From Nageia nagi (taxonomy: Eukaryota > Pinophyta), in contig JBITNC010000001.1 of the NCBI GenBank assembly GCA_050084985.1, forward strand, positions 185,690,001 to 185,754,000: 64,000 nt of DNA, given 5' to 3'. Below the pieces are notes generated by a model that had not been told where the DNA came from, did no database searches, and saw only the letters and a list, made by a program, of their open reading frames with translations. Every line of letters begins with the position of its first letter. The stretch's first letter is position 1. The position numbers were made by a program, and so were the translations under genes. Below, one piece after another: positions 24,301 through 35,470 of the stretch.

Positions 24301-25200
24301 TATTGGTTTATATCTTCAAATGCTTTTTGACATTTTTCATCTCATACAAACTTGAAATCCTTTCTAAACAAATGAGTAAATGCCTATATTTATCTCCAAG
24401 TTGGGAAATAAACATTCTTACTAAATTGATCTTACCTTGAAGACTCCTTAGTTGCTTGAGGTTCCTTAGTGTGGGCATGCTTACTATGGCTTTTACCTTC
24501 TTAGCATATATCTTAATAGCACTTTTTGATACCATTAATCCAAGCAATTTTCTTGAATAAACACCAAAAGCACACTTTTGTGGTTTGAGTATAAGCTTAA
24601 ACCTTTTTAGAATTTAAAATACCTCTTTAAGGAGCTCTAAATGGCCTTGGCCTTGATTTGATTTGACCAAGATGTCATTAACATATACCTCTATTGATTT
24701 ATGAATATGCTTATGGAATATGAACATCGTAGCCCTTTGGTAAGTAGCACTTGCATGTTTCAATACAAAAGGCCTAACCTTCCAACAAAAATTTCCCCAT
24801 GGTGTAGTGAAAATAGTCTTATGTTGATCAACAAGGTTGATCAATATTTGGTTATATCCCAAAAAATCCATCCATAAAAGATAGTTGCATGATTGTAAAT
24901 ACTATCCATAATCATATCATTATTAGGAAATGGAAAATCATCTTTTGGAAAAACATTATTGATATCATAAAAATTGGTACAAACTCTTATTTCTTCATTA
25001 GATTTTGTAATATGAATAATGTTAGCCTTTCATTTTGAATAATCAATTGGTTTAAGAAATCCAACATTCAAATATTTCTCTATTTATTTCTTGACTAACA
25101 ATGCCTTGGAAGGATGTATCTTTCAAGGTTTTTGATTAATTAGCTTAGCTCCTTTTGGGTGGTAAATTATACATAATAAAACAAGGATCTAAAATAGGTA
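24300..25200 (-). pseudogene. pol (RT): G1 reverse transcriptase, decayed
   Basis: Order on the minus strand: 'EIRVCTNFYDIN' and 'DDFPFPNNDMIMDS' (about 25,000-24,900); 'TIFTTPWGNFCW' and 'FVLKHASATYQRATMFIF' (24,810-24,700); 'VYVNDILVKSNQGQGHLELL' with the YVDD box as YVND (about 24,690-24,640); and thumb 'IYAKKVKAIVSMPTLRNLKQ', 'LRSLQGKINLVRMFISQLGD' (24,510-24,395). Two long intact stretches survive (24,614-24,871 and 24,308-24,547). The second catalytic Asp is replaced by Asn, as in G3 and element A. Confidence 0.83.
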
Positions 25201-26104
25201 TATCAACATAATACCAAGAATAACTCTTTTAATTTTCAATAAATTTATTTTTGTACCTTTCTTTTACTATACTGGAAGGGCTTCTTTAACTTTGACCAAC
25301 CGTTGCTCATCATTTGTCCCAATATTGAAATATATTAGCTCATCTATTAGGAATGTTAATTCATCCTTTTTCTATAATAATGAAGGCTAATTTGCTAATT
25401 CCTATACATCACTTACATCATCATGTCCTTGTTGAACCTAAAACACTTCATTAAAATTCACTTCTTGTCAAAAAAATGTATACTCATTGAGAATGTAACT
25501 TGCTTTGTTTTATTTGATTTAAGCAACTTAGAATGTGCCCCCAAGTATTATAAAATATCATCATTAGTACTAAAGCAATAAAATTTAAGTTGTATGGTAT
25601 CATTGAGCCATAAATTTTCATCAATTTCATCATACAGTTCAATCAAATTGCCTAATTCTTAGTTTTTTGAGATTGTAAATTAGTAGCAAAAGAATACATT
25701 CCTTGTTCTAATTTACCTAAAACACCTCCTTTATATTTGTAATTTTATATCATGTACTTGTGAATAAAAGGAGATGGCAAAGGTTTACCCTTTAACTTTA
25801 TCTCATGATCCATAATTGATATCTTTGGATTGGGTGATACCATTGTTACAAAATAATATCCTCCATTAGCTCCACTATTTTCACACCATTAATGGCCTTC
25901 AAAAAGTATGGCACATCAATAACAAACTTCAACACTTAGAATTTTTGATCATCCCAAATCTTTAATGGACATGAATAGGTCAAGATGTTAGATTTTGTAA
26001 GTTCCCATAACTATTTTCACAATCTAAGGCTATTTTTCTGCATGTACCACTGGTGCACCTATTTCCAAAGGTATAATCTCATATTTGGGATAATTCATTG
26101 TAAA
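25201..26104 (-). other. G1 PR-RT linker
   Basis: About 900 bp between protease and RT, matching 54,010-54,958 in G3 and 32,860-33,602 plus 40,790-41,040 in G2. It codes for the poorly conserved pol linker but is broken by stops. No domain is recognised. Confidence 0.6.
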
Positions 26105-26755
26105 TTATTCTAATTTTGCTAAATTAAATAAAGCATATGGTTCTATATCACCAACTACTATATGTAACTCATATTGATATTCAAATGTTAATCTACCATA
26201 TATTGTATATGGGACTACATCCATATCATGAAGCCAAGGTCTTCCTAATAATAGGTTATATGATAATTTTGAATTCACAATTTGAAATTGAGTTTCAACT
26301 ATTCTAATCCCTATTGTAACTAAAATTGTATTGATTCTAACTAGCTTTCTAGATGAACTATCATATGCCTTGATTCTAAATGTAGCTTCTTCTAAGGGAA
26401 ATATTTCTAAACCTTTTTCTTTAAGTTGTATCAAAAACTTATGAAAACAAACATTAACACTTGAGCTATTATCTACCAATATTATTTTTATTTCCCATCC
26501 ATATATCGTAGGTGTGATATACAAAGATAAACATTCAACAAGGATTGTTTTACTAAGCTTTTCAAATCTACTAAAAGAGATAACATCACATTCCTTAATA
26601 GCTCTAACTTTATCTAAAAATATGGTAGAAGACATATTTGTCGGGACTGTGTCTTTTTTGAATAAAGCATATAATACCTTCCTATGTGTTTCAGATATAG
26701 ATATGAGATCATATAAGCTAATCTTAGCAAGAGTAATTTTTAATTGCTCAATCAT
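26105..26755 (-). pseudogene. pro: G1 protease with preceding gag-pro segment; longest open frame of the G family
   Basis: A 216-codon open frame. Residues 1-75 are the gag-pro linker ('KISLYDLISISETHRKVLYA', 'KVRAIKECDVISFS'). Residues 90-102 hold the aspartic protease active site 'IILVDNSSSVNVC', with Asp95. The Gly normally after D-N is Ser, which probably weakens activity. Residues 105-165 include 'KAYDSSSRKLVRINTILVTI' and 'ETQFQIV', and about residues 168-180 the signature 'NLLLGRPWLHDMD'. The ATG is internal to the original polyprotein, so the start is arbitrary. The same region is split by stops in G3 (54,959-55,700) and G2 (41,040-41,900). No promoter or gene context suggests expression as a host protein. 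Confidence 0.78.
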
Positions 26756-27985
26756 GCTAAAAGTTTTTGGATCAAGTGGGACACTTACTTATTTAGTAGT
26801 AATCATAATTGGTATATGTTTTGGATACCCTTTTGTATTTTAGCACAAAATTCTTTATCCATTTAAATGATGTTTATTGTGACTTCTTAATAAATCTTTC
26901 TAGTCAATTTCGTATCTTCCTTGAGCAATGATATCTAGAATCCCTACCTTTAATATTTTGCAAAAGTTTGTAGCATGACCTTTTCATTAATGATAAGTGC
27001 AATAATCATTGAATTTTTCCATAGGAATATTATCATATTGTGTTCTTTTCTCTAATGTATTCAATAAACCTCTTTTCATTAGATCTCTCATAATTAACAT
27101 TAGTTAGATTGGAAATGTATACCTTCTCTCTCTTGTGGTAGCTAATCTTGTTAATTTAGGTGGATAAGTAGGTGTATCAACCATATTTACTTTATTTTCT
27201 TCTTTAATTGTATATGTTATTCAATTATTCTTAGTGTAAGGAGTGTATGTATACTTGAGATCTCCTAACTTAAGCAAAACTTTCTTTTTTTTACAACAAT
27301 TCTTATACTAATACCCCAAATCCAGTATTCTTATTACTTGGATCATGCAAGTTAATGATTGGTAGAATAGAATTTCTAAATATACCATAAATTTCACTTT
27401 CATATAATTTACTACAAATAGATTTCCATACCTTTTTAACCTTATAATATACTTCTTTAGGGTTTCACTATTTCCTTGATGCATGGCATGTAACTTTGTA
27501 ACAGTTCCTTACTCTTTAACATTATGCTTGTATTGACTAATAAACACCTTTACTAGTGATTTGAAGGAATCTATTGATCATCATAGTAGATTATAGAACC
27601 ATTGAATTCCATCATATTTTAAGCTCCTTAGGAATAATTTGGCTATCAATCTCTCCTCTAATCCCAATTTTAACAAGTACTCCTCTTAAAAGTTGATAAG
27701 ATGTTTCTTTGGGTCTTGTTCACCACTAAATATCTCAAACTTGGTGGCCTTATTCTTAGGTGGTAGGGGATAGTTACAAATATCTTCCAATAAGGGTGAG
27801 GTGAATACACCATCATAGTATTCTTCACTTTATTGGGATTTTTTATTATTCTCAATATTGGTTAACCTTGCAACTAGTGTTGGATTTGGAACTAACTATG
27901 AACTATTATTTGAATTCTATATTAACATCATCTACTTAGTAATACCTTACACTTGATTTGTAAAGTATGTTACTTCTTGTTCCAT
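26756..27985 (-). pseudogene. gag: G1 gag, decayed
   Basis: The frame starts at an ATG at 27,985 with 'MEQEVTYF', then 'VPNPTLVARLTNIENN'. Capsid landmarks follow at about 27,790-27,480: 'YNYPLPPKNKATKFE'-like text, 'EQDPKKHLINF', 'LLKLGLEERLIAKLFLRSL', 'SIDSFKSLVKVFISQY', 'TVTKLHAMHQGNSETLKKYI'. This is the Ty3/gypsy retrotransposon gag domain. Stops and frameshifts are frequent. A histidine-rich 'YYHLSxxxGH' type knuckle region is expected near 26,990-26,950 but is not readable. The start ATG aligns with those of G2 (49,134) and G3 (56,918), which supports it. Confidence 0.75.
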
Positions 27986-28084
27986 TTTCACATCATTGAT
28001 GGCCTAAAAATAGTCTTTTCTCATTGATAATAGTGTTATCCCTTCTCAAAAATATCATAAGATCTCACAATTAAGGCAAGATTA

Positions 28085-28727
28085 ATCAAAATAGTTAGGT
28101 TCACCAAATTATGGACTAAAATAATGTACAAGTGATAAAGTAAGGTACAAATTTCCTACAATGTATATATCAGAAGTATGGCATCAAATGAACATGAAAA
28201 TTAGTGTACCTTCATCTCATTCACATCAACATGAAGAAATATATATCATACATCCATTGCTATAATTAACCATAAAAAATGCACATCACCAACAACCTAA
28301 AAGTATTTTGTTAGCTACATGAAAGAAGTAGATCTATAAATAGGAGTAAATATATGAGCAAGTGAGATGAAGGATTTAACAGATCTATGCAAAGGTGATG
28401 TTACAAAATACTATTATAGGTTTGATAGAATAATTTTGCATGTTTTTGGTATCTCTCATTAGATATCTACTGATATACCTCACACCCCATTTTGTTGCCT
28501 TTAATATTGTTTTATATCATCATCTTGATCCTCTTTGATTCTTGAGATCCTTTCATATTACATTTTTTGTGATGCCTTTCTTGATATTTAACACTCTTTA
28601 CATCATATAATGGTCCATTACATTGATCACATTATATGGGTACATTTTACTCCTTTTTACAATACCTATTCCTTGATGCTATAAAATGAATTATTTAATA
28701 AATAATAATCTATTTTTAGGCATCTAA
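28085..28727 (-). repeat. G-family LTR shared by G2 (3') and G1 (5')
   Basis: On the minus strand it begins at 28,727 with '(TG)TAGATGCCTAAAAAT' and matches 49,225-49,842 and 57,000-57,663 (for example 'cacaccccattttgttgcctttaat' variants and 'gatatctactgatatacctcac'). The high-coordinate side follows a PPT and G2's integrase region. The low-coordinate side leads into G1 gag. Only one LTR copy is present between the two units. The low-coordinate end is uncertain by about 60 bp, because I found no clear PBS. Confidence 0.8.
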
Positions 28728-28745
28728 GTTTTTCCCCTCTTTGGA
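28728..28745 (-). promoter_or_regulatory. G2 polypurine tract
   Basis: The complement reads 'CCAAAGAGGGGAAAAA' next to the LTR start. The equivalent tract for G3 lies at 49,843-49,858. Confidence 0.7.
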
Positions 28746-29854
28746 GGTGTGACTAAAGAAATGAAATTACATATACAAAGAAGAAGTATAGTAGAAAGTT
28801 TTGAGAACTTTGAACTCCTTATTTAGCATTGCCATTTGATTACAATGAGGGTCCTTTATTTCCCCCTTCTAGATTGGTTTCTCTAGGAAAACTCTTGAGT
28901 GGTGCAGCCAAAACCAAAAACTAATGAGCTATATCTTTTTCCCCTTATGATATGTCTACCATGGAAGGAAATCTTGTACAAAATAGTCTTATGCTTGCAC
29001 ATCCAATCTTTGAGATAGAAGAGGATGGTTTTCCCCTTACATTGTTCAACCATGAATTTGGTTGTTCCTTTCTTATTTATACTCAAAAATCTAATGTACT
29101 TATGTCCATGCCTTGATATAAAGGAGGTTGATTGATTTGAGCTCTTGGTTTGTTGATATGCACATCGCTAACAACATATGAACAATATGTCATATCATTG
29201 ATAGCATGGATTCTACATAATTTTTTTTCCTTATTTTGATGTAAATACCCACAAAAGGTGTTAAATATACCCTACATGAAAATATTTTGGGTACATAGTG
29301 AGTTACATTATCCATTGATGATAAATCAATGTTAGCAATCTACTTATGGTTGTATCATCAATTTATATTTTAAGTGAGTTAACTCTCACTAGCCATATCA
29401 ATAGCTATCATGGTCATACATTTTATGTATATGATCCTAAGACATTATGATTTGTATGGTTCAAAGAAAAAATTATATGGATACAAAACAAGTTGGATTG
29501 TCCATTAAGGATGAATCAATATCCACATATTTCTTATGGTTGTATCACTAATTTGTCTTTTAAGGGAGTGAACTCTCACTAGCTATCAATGGTCATCAAC
29601 AACCTAACATTTATTTTTCCATGGTCCATAGATATTATAATTTCATCAATTTTTTTATGCAGTTGGTAGCATGTAGATAACAATGCACATTGTTAGCTAC
29701 ATGGAAACAATGAAATATATTTTAGAAATAAAAATGAATAATAGAATAGATGTACCTTAGATGAAATATTCATTATTTTGCAAGGTATAGAACCTCTATC
29801 TCATGCAAAGAAGCATTTAAGGTGCATGATATTGAATATTTTTGGTTCTTCTTT
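28746..29854 (-). other. G2 3' non-coding region with internal 197-bp duplication
   Basis: 1.1 kb between integrase and PPT, matching 49,859-50,990 of G3. It has no gene; the frame 28,883-29,086 is not conserved in G3. Two imperfect direct copies about 197 bp apart begin near 29,293 and 29,489, each with 'gatga.tcaat', 'ttatggttgtatca' and 'ctctcactagc'. The same pair is present in G3. Confidence 0.72.
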
Positions 29855-30960
29855 ACCATCTATGGATGATAACTTGTAAGTCCTTGATCTTGCTTCTCAA
29901 TAACAATAAATAGACCTAACCAATTTGGTTCAAATTTTCCTTTTACTTCATCATTTACATCTATGTTGTTAATGTTTTCTTTTAGTACCAAGTCTTCCAC
30001 CTTGAATTTCTTTAGTTTGATCTTCTTTCCAAATTCCCTTTTCAATTTTGCATGATAAGCTTTATGATGTTCAATTTCCTTGATTCTCTTCTCATTAAGT
30101 GATTTCAACTATTGTAGTCTAACTTTCCTTACTTATTCATTCGATATTTCTCCTTGAAATAAAATTTGTAAGCATGGAAACTCTAACTCTAATGGCACTA
30201 CATTCTCATATCCATAGACTACCAAAAATTTTGTTACCCTAGTAGCTCTTCTAATACTGGTTTTGTATGCCTAAAGTGCATAAGGTAACTAGTCATACCA
30301 ATATGCCTTGTATCTATCCCAAGTTTTTGACAAAATACACTTTATGGTTTTATTTTATGCTTTCTCCTAACCATTTCCTTGAGGATAATAAATTAAAGAA
30401 AATATTTGAGTAATGTATAACTTTTTACAAAAGGCTTTCATGTCCTTACCTTTAAAATTTGGCCCATTATCCATGATGAACCTTTATGGCACCCCAAACC
30501 TAGCTATGATATTCTCTATCAAGAATGCAATAATCTTATCTTGTGTAACTGACTTCATTGGAATGGCTTCAACCCATTTCTTTATAAACTCCATAAGTGT
30601 GATAATGAACTTGTGACCTTCCCTTAAATGTGGGTTGATAAGCCCAATCAAAACTATGCCCCATGTTGCAAAAGGCCAAGGTGGGACTATGGAATTCAAC
30701 TCTTGATTTGGTTGTTTCTCCAAATTTGCATGCTTTTGACATTATAAATTGGTTTTAACATGATTCTTATAGTCCTCCTCCATTGTAGGCCAATAGTACC
30801 CAATTCAAAAAAGTTTATTATACAAAGCTTTTGTATAGAAGTATCCTCCATAAAACCCATCATATGCTTGTTCTAATGTTGTTATTTCATGTTGGGTTAG
30901 ACATCTCAATAAAGCACTATCAAATGACCTTCTATATAATAGTTCACCAATAGTCACATA
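29855..30960 (-). pseudogene. pol (IN): G2 integrase, decayed
   Basis: Minus-strand order: the zinc-binding region near 30,880-30,740 is poorly preserved ('GYYWPTMEEDYKNHVK'-like text at about 30,800). Core: 'PPWPFATWGIVLIGLINP', 'GHKFIITLMEFIKKWVEAI' (30,680-30,560), where the first core Asp is Val and the second block Asp is Glu; 'FIMDNGPNFKG' (about 30,465) and 'YYPQGNG' (about 30,390). The C-terminal part is 29,860-30,108: 'NEKRIKEIEHHKAYHAKLKR', 'FKVEDLVLKENINN', 'GKFEPNWLGLFIVIEK'. Stops and substitutions make it inactive. It is followed by the non-coding region, PPT and shared LTR. Confidence 0.82.
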
Positions 30961-31133
30961 ATAGTTTTCCTCTTTAATTTAACTTTTTCATTTCTATCAA
31001 AACTTGACAAAACTATTTGATCTTTCAAATAATTATAAATATCAACATACCATTACTAAGGGTCACTCTCTATGTCAAGGTGGCATGTATGTACTTCATC
31101 TATTTGATAAAGGTAAGAAGGTGTACTAATATT

Positions 31134-31637
31134 TCAAATGTTGAGGATAGTTTCTTCATCTTCTATCTTAATTGGTACTAATGAAGCTACATTTGCTATT
31201 GCATCTACATAACTATTATTTTTCCTTGGAATGTTTTGAATATTATACCTATGGAACTCATCAAGCAACTCAAAAACCACTATATTATATGACTTTAGAT
31301 TTGTATTATATGTATCATTAACTTGATTTAACATAATATGTGAATCACCATTAATCTCCAAATCTTTTATTTTCAATTTTATAGCTTCTTTTATTTCCAA
31401 AATCAAAACATCATATTTTAAAATTTTATTGGTGTACTCAAATCCAAGTTTATAAGCCATAGGAATCACTTCATTTGTAGGAGATACTAAAACAATACCT
31501 ACCCCTACTATGTAATAACATTTAGATCCATCAAAATACAGGGTCCAATCTATAGATTCATCTTTCATATAGCACACAAACTCATTTGGGATTCTCATTT
31601 CATCAATATCATCATTATGAAAGAATTGTACTATCAA
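31134..31637 (-). pseudogene. pol (aRH): G2 second RNase H (aRH), 167-codon open frame
   Basis: An uninterrupted 167-codon stretch of the pol polyprotein. It shows 'WTLYFDGSKCYYIVGVGI' at about residues 31-48 with the first catalytic Asp, 'YTNKILKYDVLILEIKEAIK' at about 68-88 (the E of the usual AEYxAL block is K here), 'INGDSHIMLNQVND' at about 97-110 with the GDS box, and the C-terminal 'IPRKNNSYVDAIANVASL' at about 138-155, equivalent to the RxxNxxADxLAxLAS block. This domain is the Tat-lineage extra RNase H. The loss of the helix Glu suggests it is not active. Confidence 0.82.
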
Positions 31638-31639
31638 GT

Positions 31640-31996
31640 TTGCAATTTCCTACCCTTTTATGGATTTTTTCTTTACAACATTGATATCAAATTCTTGCAA
31701 TATCATCAACCATTTAGTTACTATTACTAATAAATTTTATTTTTCTACAAGATATTTTAGTGGGTTAACTAGGCTAATAGCATATGTAGTGAAATACAAA
31801 AGATAATGCCTTAATTTTTTTATGGCCAAAATAATACCAAAGAAAAGCTTTTCCTAAGGTAGTATATTATCCTTTCTTAATTCTCATCATGTTTTTGACA
31901 CAACATTTCCTCCAAGGCATACAATGTAGCTAATATATAAACATAAGTTGACTTTGTAAAAGCCATAAGCACTAGGATGGGAGGATTCAACAAGTA
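31640..31996 (-). pseudogene. pol (RH): G2 RNase H (retroviral-type), decayed
   Basis: Aligned with 23,860-24,300 of G1 and 52,800-53,050 of G3. Readable fragments on the minus strand include the 'ALxxxxYVASxVY' type helix near 31,910 and the 'NPLKYLVEK' and 'WLMILQEFDINVV' blocks at about 31,770-31,680. It is badly broken by indels. Confidence 0.65.
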
Positions 31997-32860
31997 TTAT
32001 TTTATATCTTCAAATGCTTTTTGACATTTTTTATCCCATAAAAACTTGACATCCATTTTCGACAAATGATTAAATGGCTTAAATTTATCTCCAAGTTGGG
32101 AAATAAACCTTCCTACCAAATTAATAGTACATTGAAGACTCCTTAGTTGCTTGACATTCCTTGGAGTGGGCATTCTTACTTTGGCTTTTACTTTCTTAGG
32201 ATATATCTCAATACCCATTTTTGATACCATGAATCCAAGTAATTTTCCTAAACAAACACTAAAAGCATACTTTTGAGGTTTGAGTCTAAGCTTATACCTT
32301 TTTTAAGATTTGAAATATCTCTTCAAGGAGCTCTAAATGGTCTTGTCCTTAATTTGATTTGACCAAGATGTCATCAACATATATCTCTATTTATTTATGA
32401 ATGTGCTCATGGAATATGGGTACCATAGCCCTTTGGTAGGTAGCACCTACATTTTTTAATCCAAAAGGCATAACCTTCCAATAAAACTTTTCCTATGGCA
32501 TAGTGAAAGTAGTGTTATGTTAATCAGTTTGGTTGATTAATATTTGGTTATATCCCAAAAATTCATCCATAAAAGATAGTGTCATGATCGATAAAACTAT
32601 TCATAATCATATCAATATTATGCAATGGAAAATCATGTTTTGGATAAGCATTATTGATATCATGAAAATTGGCACAAACTCTTATTTATCTAGTAGGTTT
32701 TGTAATTGGAATAATATTATCCATCCATTCTACATAAACAATTGGTTTAATGAATCTAGCATTCAAATATTTCTCTATTTCTTTCTTATCTAACAATGCC
32801 TTGGAAGGATGTGTCTTTCAAGGTTTTTGCTTAATTGGCTTAGCTCCCTTTTTGAGTGGT
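31997..32860 (-). pseudogene. pol (RT): G2 reverse transcriptase, decayed
   Basis: Same landmarks as G1: thumb 'IYPKKVKAKVRMPTPRNVKQ' and 'LRSLQCTINLVGRFISQLGD' in an open frame at 31,997-32,230. Upstream come the YVDD region (about 32,380), 'ATYQRAMVPIFHEH' (about 32,430-32,400), 'FxxVMPFGLKN'-like text, and 'RVCANFHDINN' near 32,670. Numerous stops. It is adjacent to the PR-RT linker, which X2 interrupts at 33,607. Confidence 0.75.
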
Positions 32861-33602
32861 AAATTATACATAACAAAAGAAAGATTTAAACTAGGTATAT
32901 GAGCATAAGACCAAGCAAAATTCTTTTAATTTTTAATAAATTTATTTTTGTTCCTTTCTTGTTACTATATAGGAAGGGCTTATCCAACTTTGACCAACCT
33001 TTTCTCATCACTTGTCCCAATATTGACATATATTATCTCCTCTATTAGGAATATTAACTCATCCTTTTTTCTACAATAATGAAGGCAACTCTACTAATCC
33101 TTGTATATCACTTGTATCATAATGTCCTTACTAAACCTAAAACACTTAATTAAAATTCACTTCTTATCCAAAAAATGAATACTCATTAAGAATGTAACTT
33201 GGTTTGCATTTTTTGTGTGATTTAGGCAACTCATATTGTATCCCCAAGTATTTTAAAATATACCATCATTACTAAAGTATTTAAATTCAAGTGGTACGAT
33301 ATTGTTGAGCCATAAATCTTCATCAATATCATCAAAAAGTTCAATCAAATTGCACTCTTTTATAAATTGGACAGGTCCTATTGTTTGTTTTGTATTTTGA
33401 TCACTACCTAATTTATTCTTAATTTTTTGAGCTCCTAAAGTAGTAGGAAAGAAGACATTCATTTTCTAATTTACCTAAACCCCCTCTTTTATATTGATAA
33501 TTTTCTATAATGTACTTGTGAACAAAAGGAGATGGAAAAGGTTTACTCATTACATTTATCATGTGATCCATCATTAACGTCTTTAGATTCAGTGATACCA
33601 TC
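32861..33602 (-). other. G2 PR-RT linker, part next to RT
   Basis: Matches 54,010-54,770 of G3 and 25,200-25,850 of G1. It contains broken pol linker frames (for example 33,253-33,462: 'ECNLIELFDDIDEDLW', also seen in G1 and G3). X2 inserted at its left-hand (5') end. Confidence 0.65.
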
Positions 33603-33607
33603 ATTAT
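33603..33607. repeat. X2 target site duplication, left copy
   Basis: ATTAT. The counterpart ACTAC at 40,785-40,789 differs by two C/T transitions. The uninterrupted G1 and G3 sequences read through at this point. Confidence 0.55.
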
Positions 33608-33700
33608 TGTTAGAATTTATAATAAAATATTATGTAATATTTATATTTAATGTATATTAAATTAATGCTTAAATTATCTTTAGATACATATTCTTTTATT
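33608..33700 (+). repeat. X2 5' LTR, truncated to about 90 bp
   Basis: Only the first 90 bp match the 3' LTR (40,352-40,440). After that, GC-rich X-type internal sequence soon follows. A deletion seems to have removed the rest of the LTR and the PBS. Confidence 0.65.
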
Positions 33701-33764
33701 TTTTTAATATGTTTTATTTCAACAAAGGTTTTTAAATAAAAAGGAAAAATAATTTAATTTTTTG

Positions 33765-34025
33765 GGCCTAACTAGCACACCCTTGGGGTGTGTATGGCAG
33801 CACCAAGTGGTGCCCCACTTTGTGGTAAGTGTAGCAGTATTGGTGACCCCCTCTTGGGGGTATGCATGATAGCACAACTGATACCCCCCATTAGGGGTTT
33901 CCCTCAAAATAGGCCATGCATACCCTACAATATCCTCTTTATAGGTTGTGTATGTCTTGCATAGCACACATGGCCTGTGGCCTACCTGTGGGGTGTGCAT
34001 GGTCATCGACACCCTTCCTTCACCC
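33765..34025. repeat. GC-rich patch of X2, similar in style to the X1 tract
   Basis: Recurring blocks with C- and G-runs ('cccttggggtgtg', 'ctcttgggggtatgc', 'ccattaggggtttcc', 'cctgtggggtgtgc') stand out from AT-rich surroundings. A minus frame across it (33,719-34,012) is probably not a gene. It is the likely counterpart of 17,380-17,815. Confidence 0.55.
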
Positions 34026-35460
34026 TTTTTAAGTTATTTTAAAAATAAAAAAGGGGATTAGGATTTGTTTTTTTAAATTATGATGGGGGTCATTTTTTTA
34101 AGGTAAAGTTTATTTTTACAAAATAAAATAGTTTTGTTAACTTTTTAAACTTATGGGTAATTTTTTAACGTTACTATTTGTTAAATTATCCTTAAGTGCA
34201 AATTATTATAAGGGATTTTATTAATCATACATTTAAGACAAGAAGATTATTTAATACAATTTTTAAGTACATAGTTTAATGTTTTTTTTGTCTTTAATGA
34301 ATTTTGTCTTAATGCATGATTATTGGTATGCACACATGTTGATGGATAATTTTTTAAAAGCATAATTATTACTAAGTGGATAAAAATTTTAAATGTATTG
34401 CTTAAAAGTTTATCCTAATGCATAATTATTGCACACATGTGGATGGATAAAAGTTCAATTTTTATCTATGAATTAATTATAAAGAAATTATTTTGAAATT
34501 CAAGTTTTTCAATCTAAAGGGGGAGAATTCCTTAATTTTTGGATAATGAACCTTTGTATAGAGATCCATTAGAGGTTGTAACAAAATCCATTAGATTTTT
34601 AGGTTCATTTGTTGTTTCTTAAAGTTAATGAACCTTTGTAGTAAGGATTGGACTCTTAGGCTCATTTGTTGTTACTTAAAATTAATGAACCTTTGTAAAA
34701 AGATCCATTAGGGTTGGTGACAAAACCCATTAGACTCTTTGGCTTATACTTATGGATGATATTGTATGTAGTTTCATATTTAAATCATTTTATTATTTTG
34801 CACTTTTACTTTATATACAAAGTACACAAACATTAAAAATTGCTTCCCCTAAAATGAATACATACACATGTTTATTCAGCAACATGACTTGTTTGGGAAG
34901 CCATGAGATGAGGATAAGGTAGACTTGAGCTTTTTTAATCTAAAAACCCAAGTGGTGAAAAGTTTGTACTTCTTAATTGGCTCTAAGTCCTATGTTGGTC
35001 TAGATTTAACTCCATATAGATGGACAAGCATGTGTGTAGTGATACCACATGTTTTCCTATCCATTCAAGGATTATCCTAATAAGATAGGAGGAAAGTTGG
35101 AAAATTTAATCAAGATAATTAATTTTTTCTATCCAACATACATCACAATCTTGTAAAATAGCTAGTACTTCTCCTTGTGAGAATATATTGCTACCTAAGG
35201 TGAACTACTTAAGGATTGGCAAGACCTAGGCTCCATCTTGTGAGTATTTAGGTGAAGGCCTAATTTTAAATAAGAAAACAAGCCTCAAATATTCCCTATA
35301 TTCAATTTTAGTTTATGATGAAGATGTTGAATGTATGATTATTATTATTGTTAATAGTTTAAACATTTGATTTGTTGATTAGATCAAAGATGTATTTGTA
35401 TGATTAATATTTTTAAACTCAACATGTATGTTTATATTATTTATCACATTTATATTTTGT
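34026..35460 (+). other. X2/C leader region, non-coding, with tandem repeat
   Basis: AT-rich sequence without a gene. A purine tract 'aaagggggag' lies at 34,516-34,525, followed by the three-copy repeat at 34,545-34,750. Some of this span should be the 5' LTR of the nested copia C, but I could not match it to the sequence after 39,646. Confidence 0.5.
34545..34750. repeat. Three-copy tandem repeat
   Basis: Units start with 'aatgaacctttgta' at 34,545, 34,627 and 34,684. The first and third continue with 'agatccattag..gttg' and 'aaa.cccattaga'. The middle unit is shortened (82 and 57 bp spacing). Confidence 0.75.
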
Positions 35461-35470
35461 ATCAGTGGGA
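35457..35470 (+). promoter_or_regulatory. Possible copia primer binding site
   Basis: 'tgtatcagtggga' just before gag partly resembles the initiator-Met PBS TGGTATCAGAGC. Position fits; match is weak. Confidence 0.35.

Noticed and set aside
33719-34012. 97-codon minus-strand frame rich in Cys and Thr
   Set aside because: It is produced by the GC-rich repeat patch of X2. No domain, and a repeat origin explains the composition.
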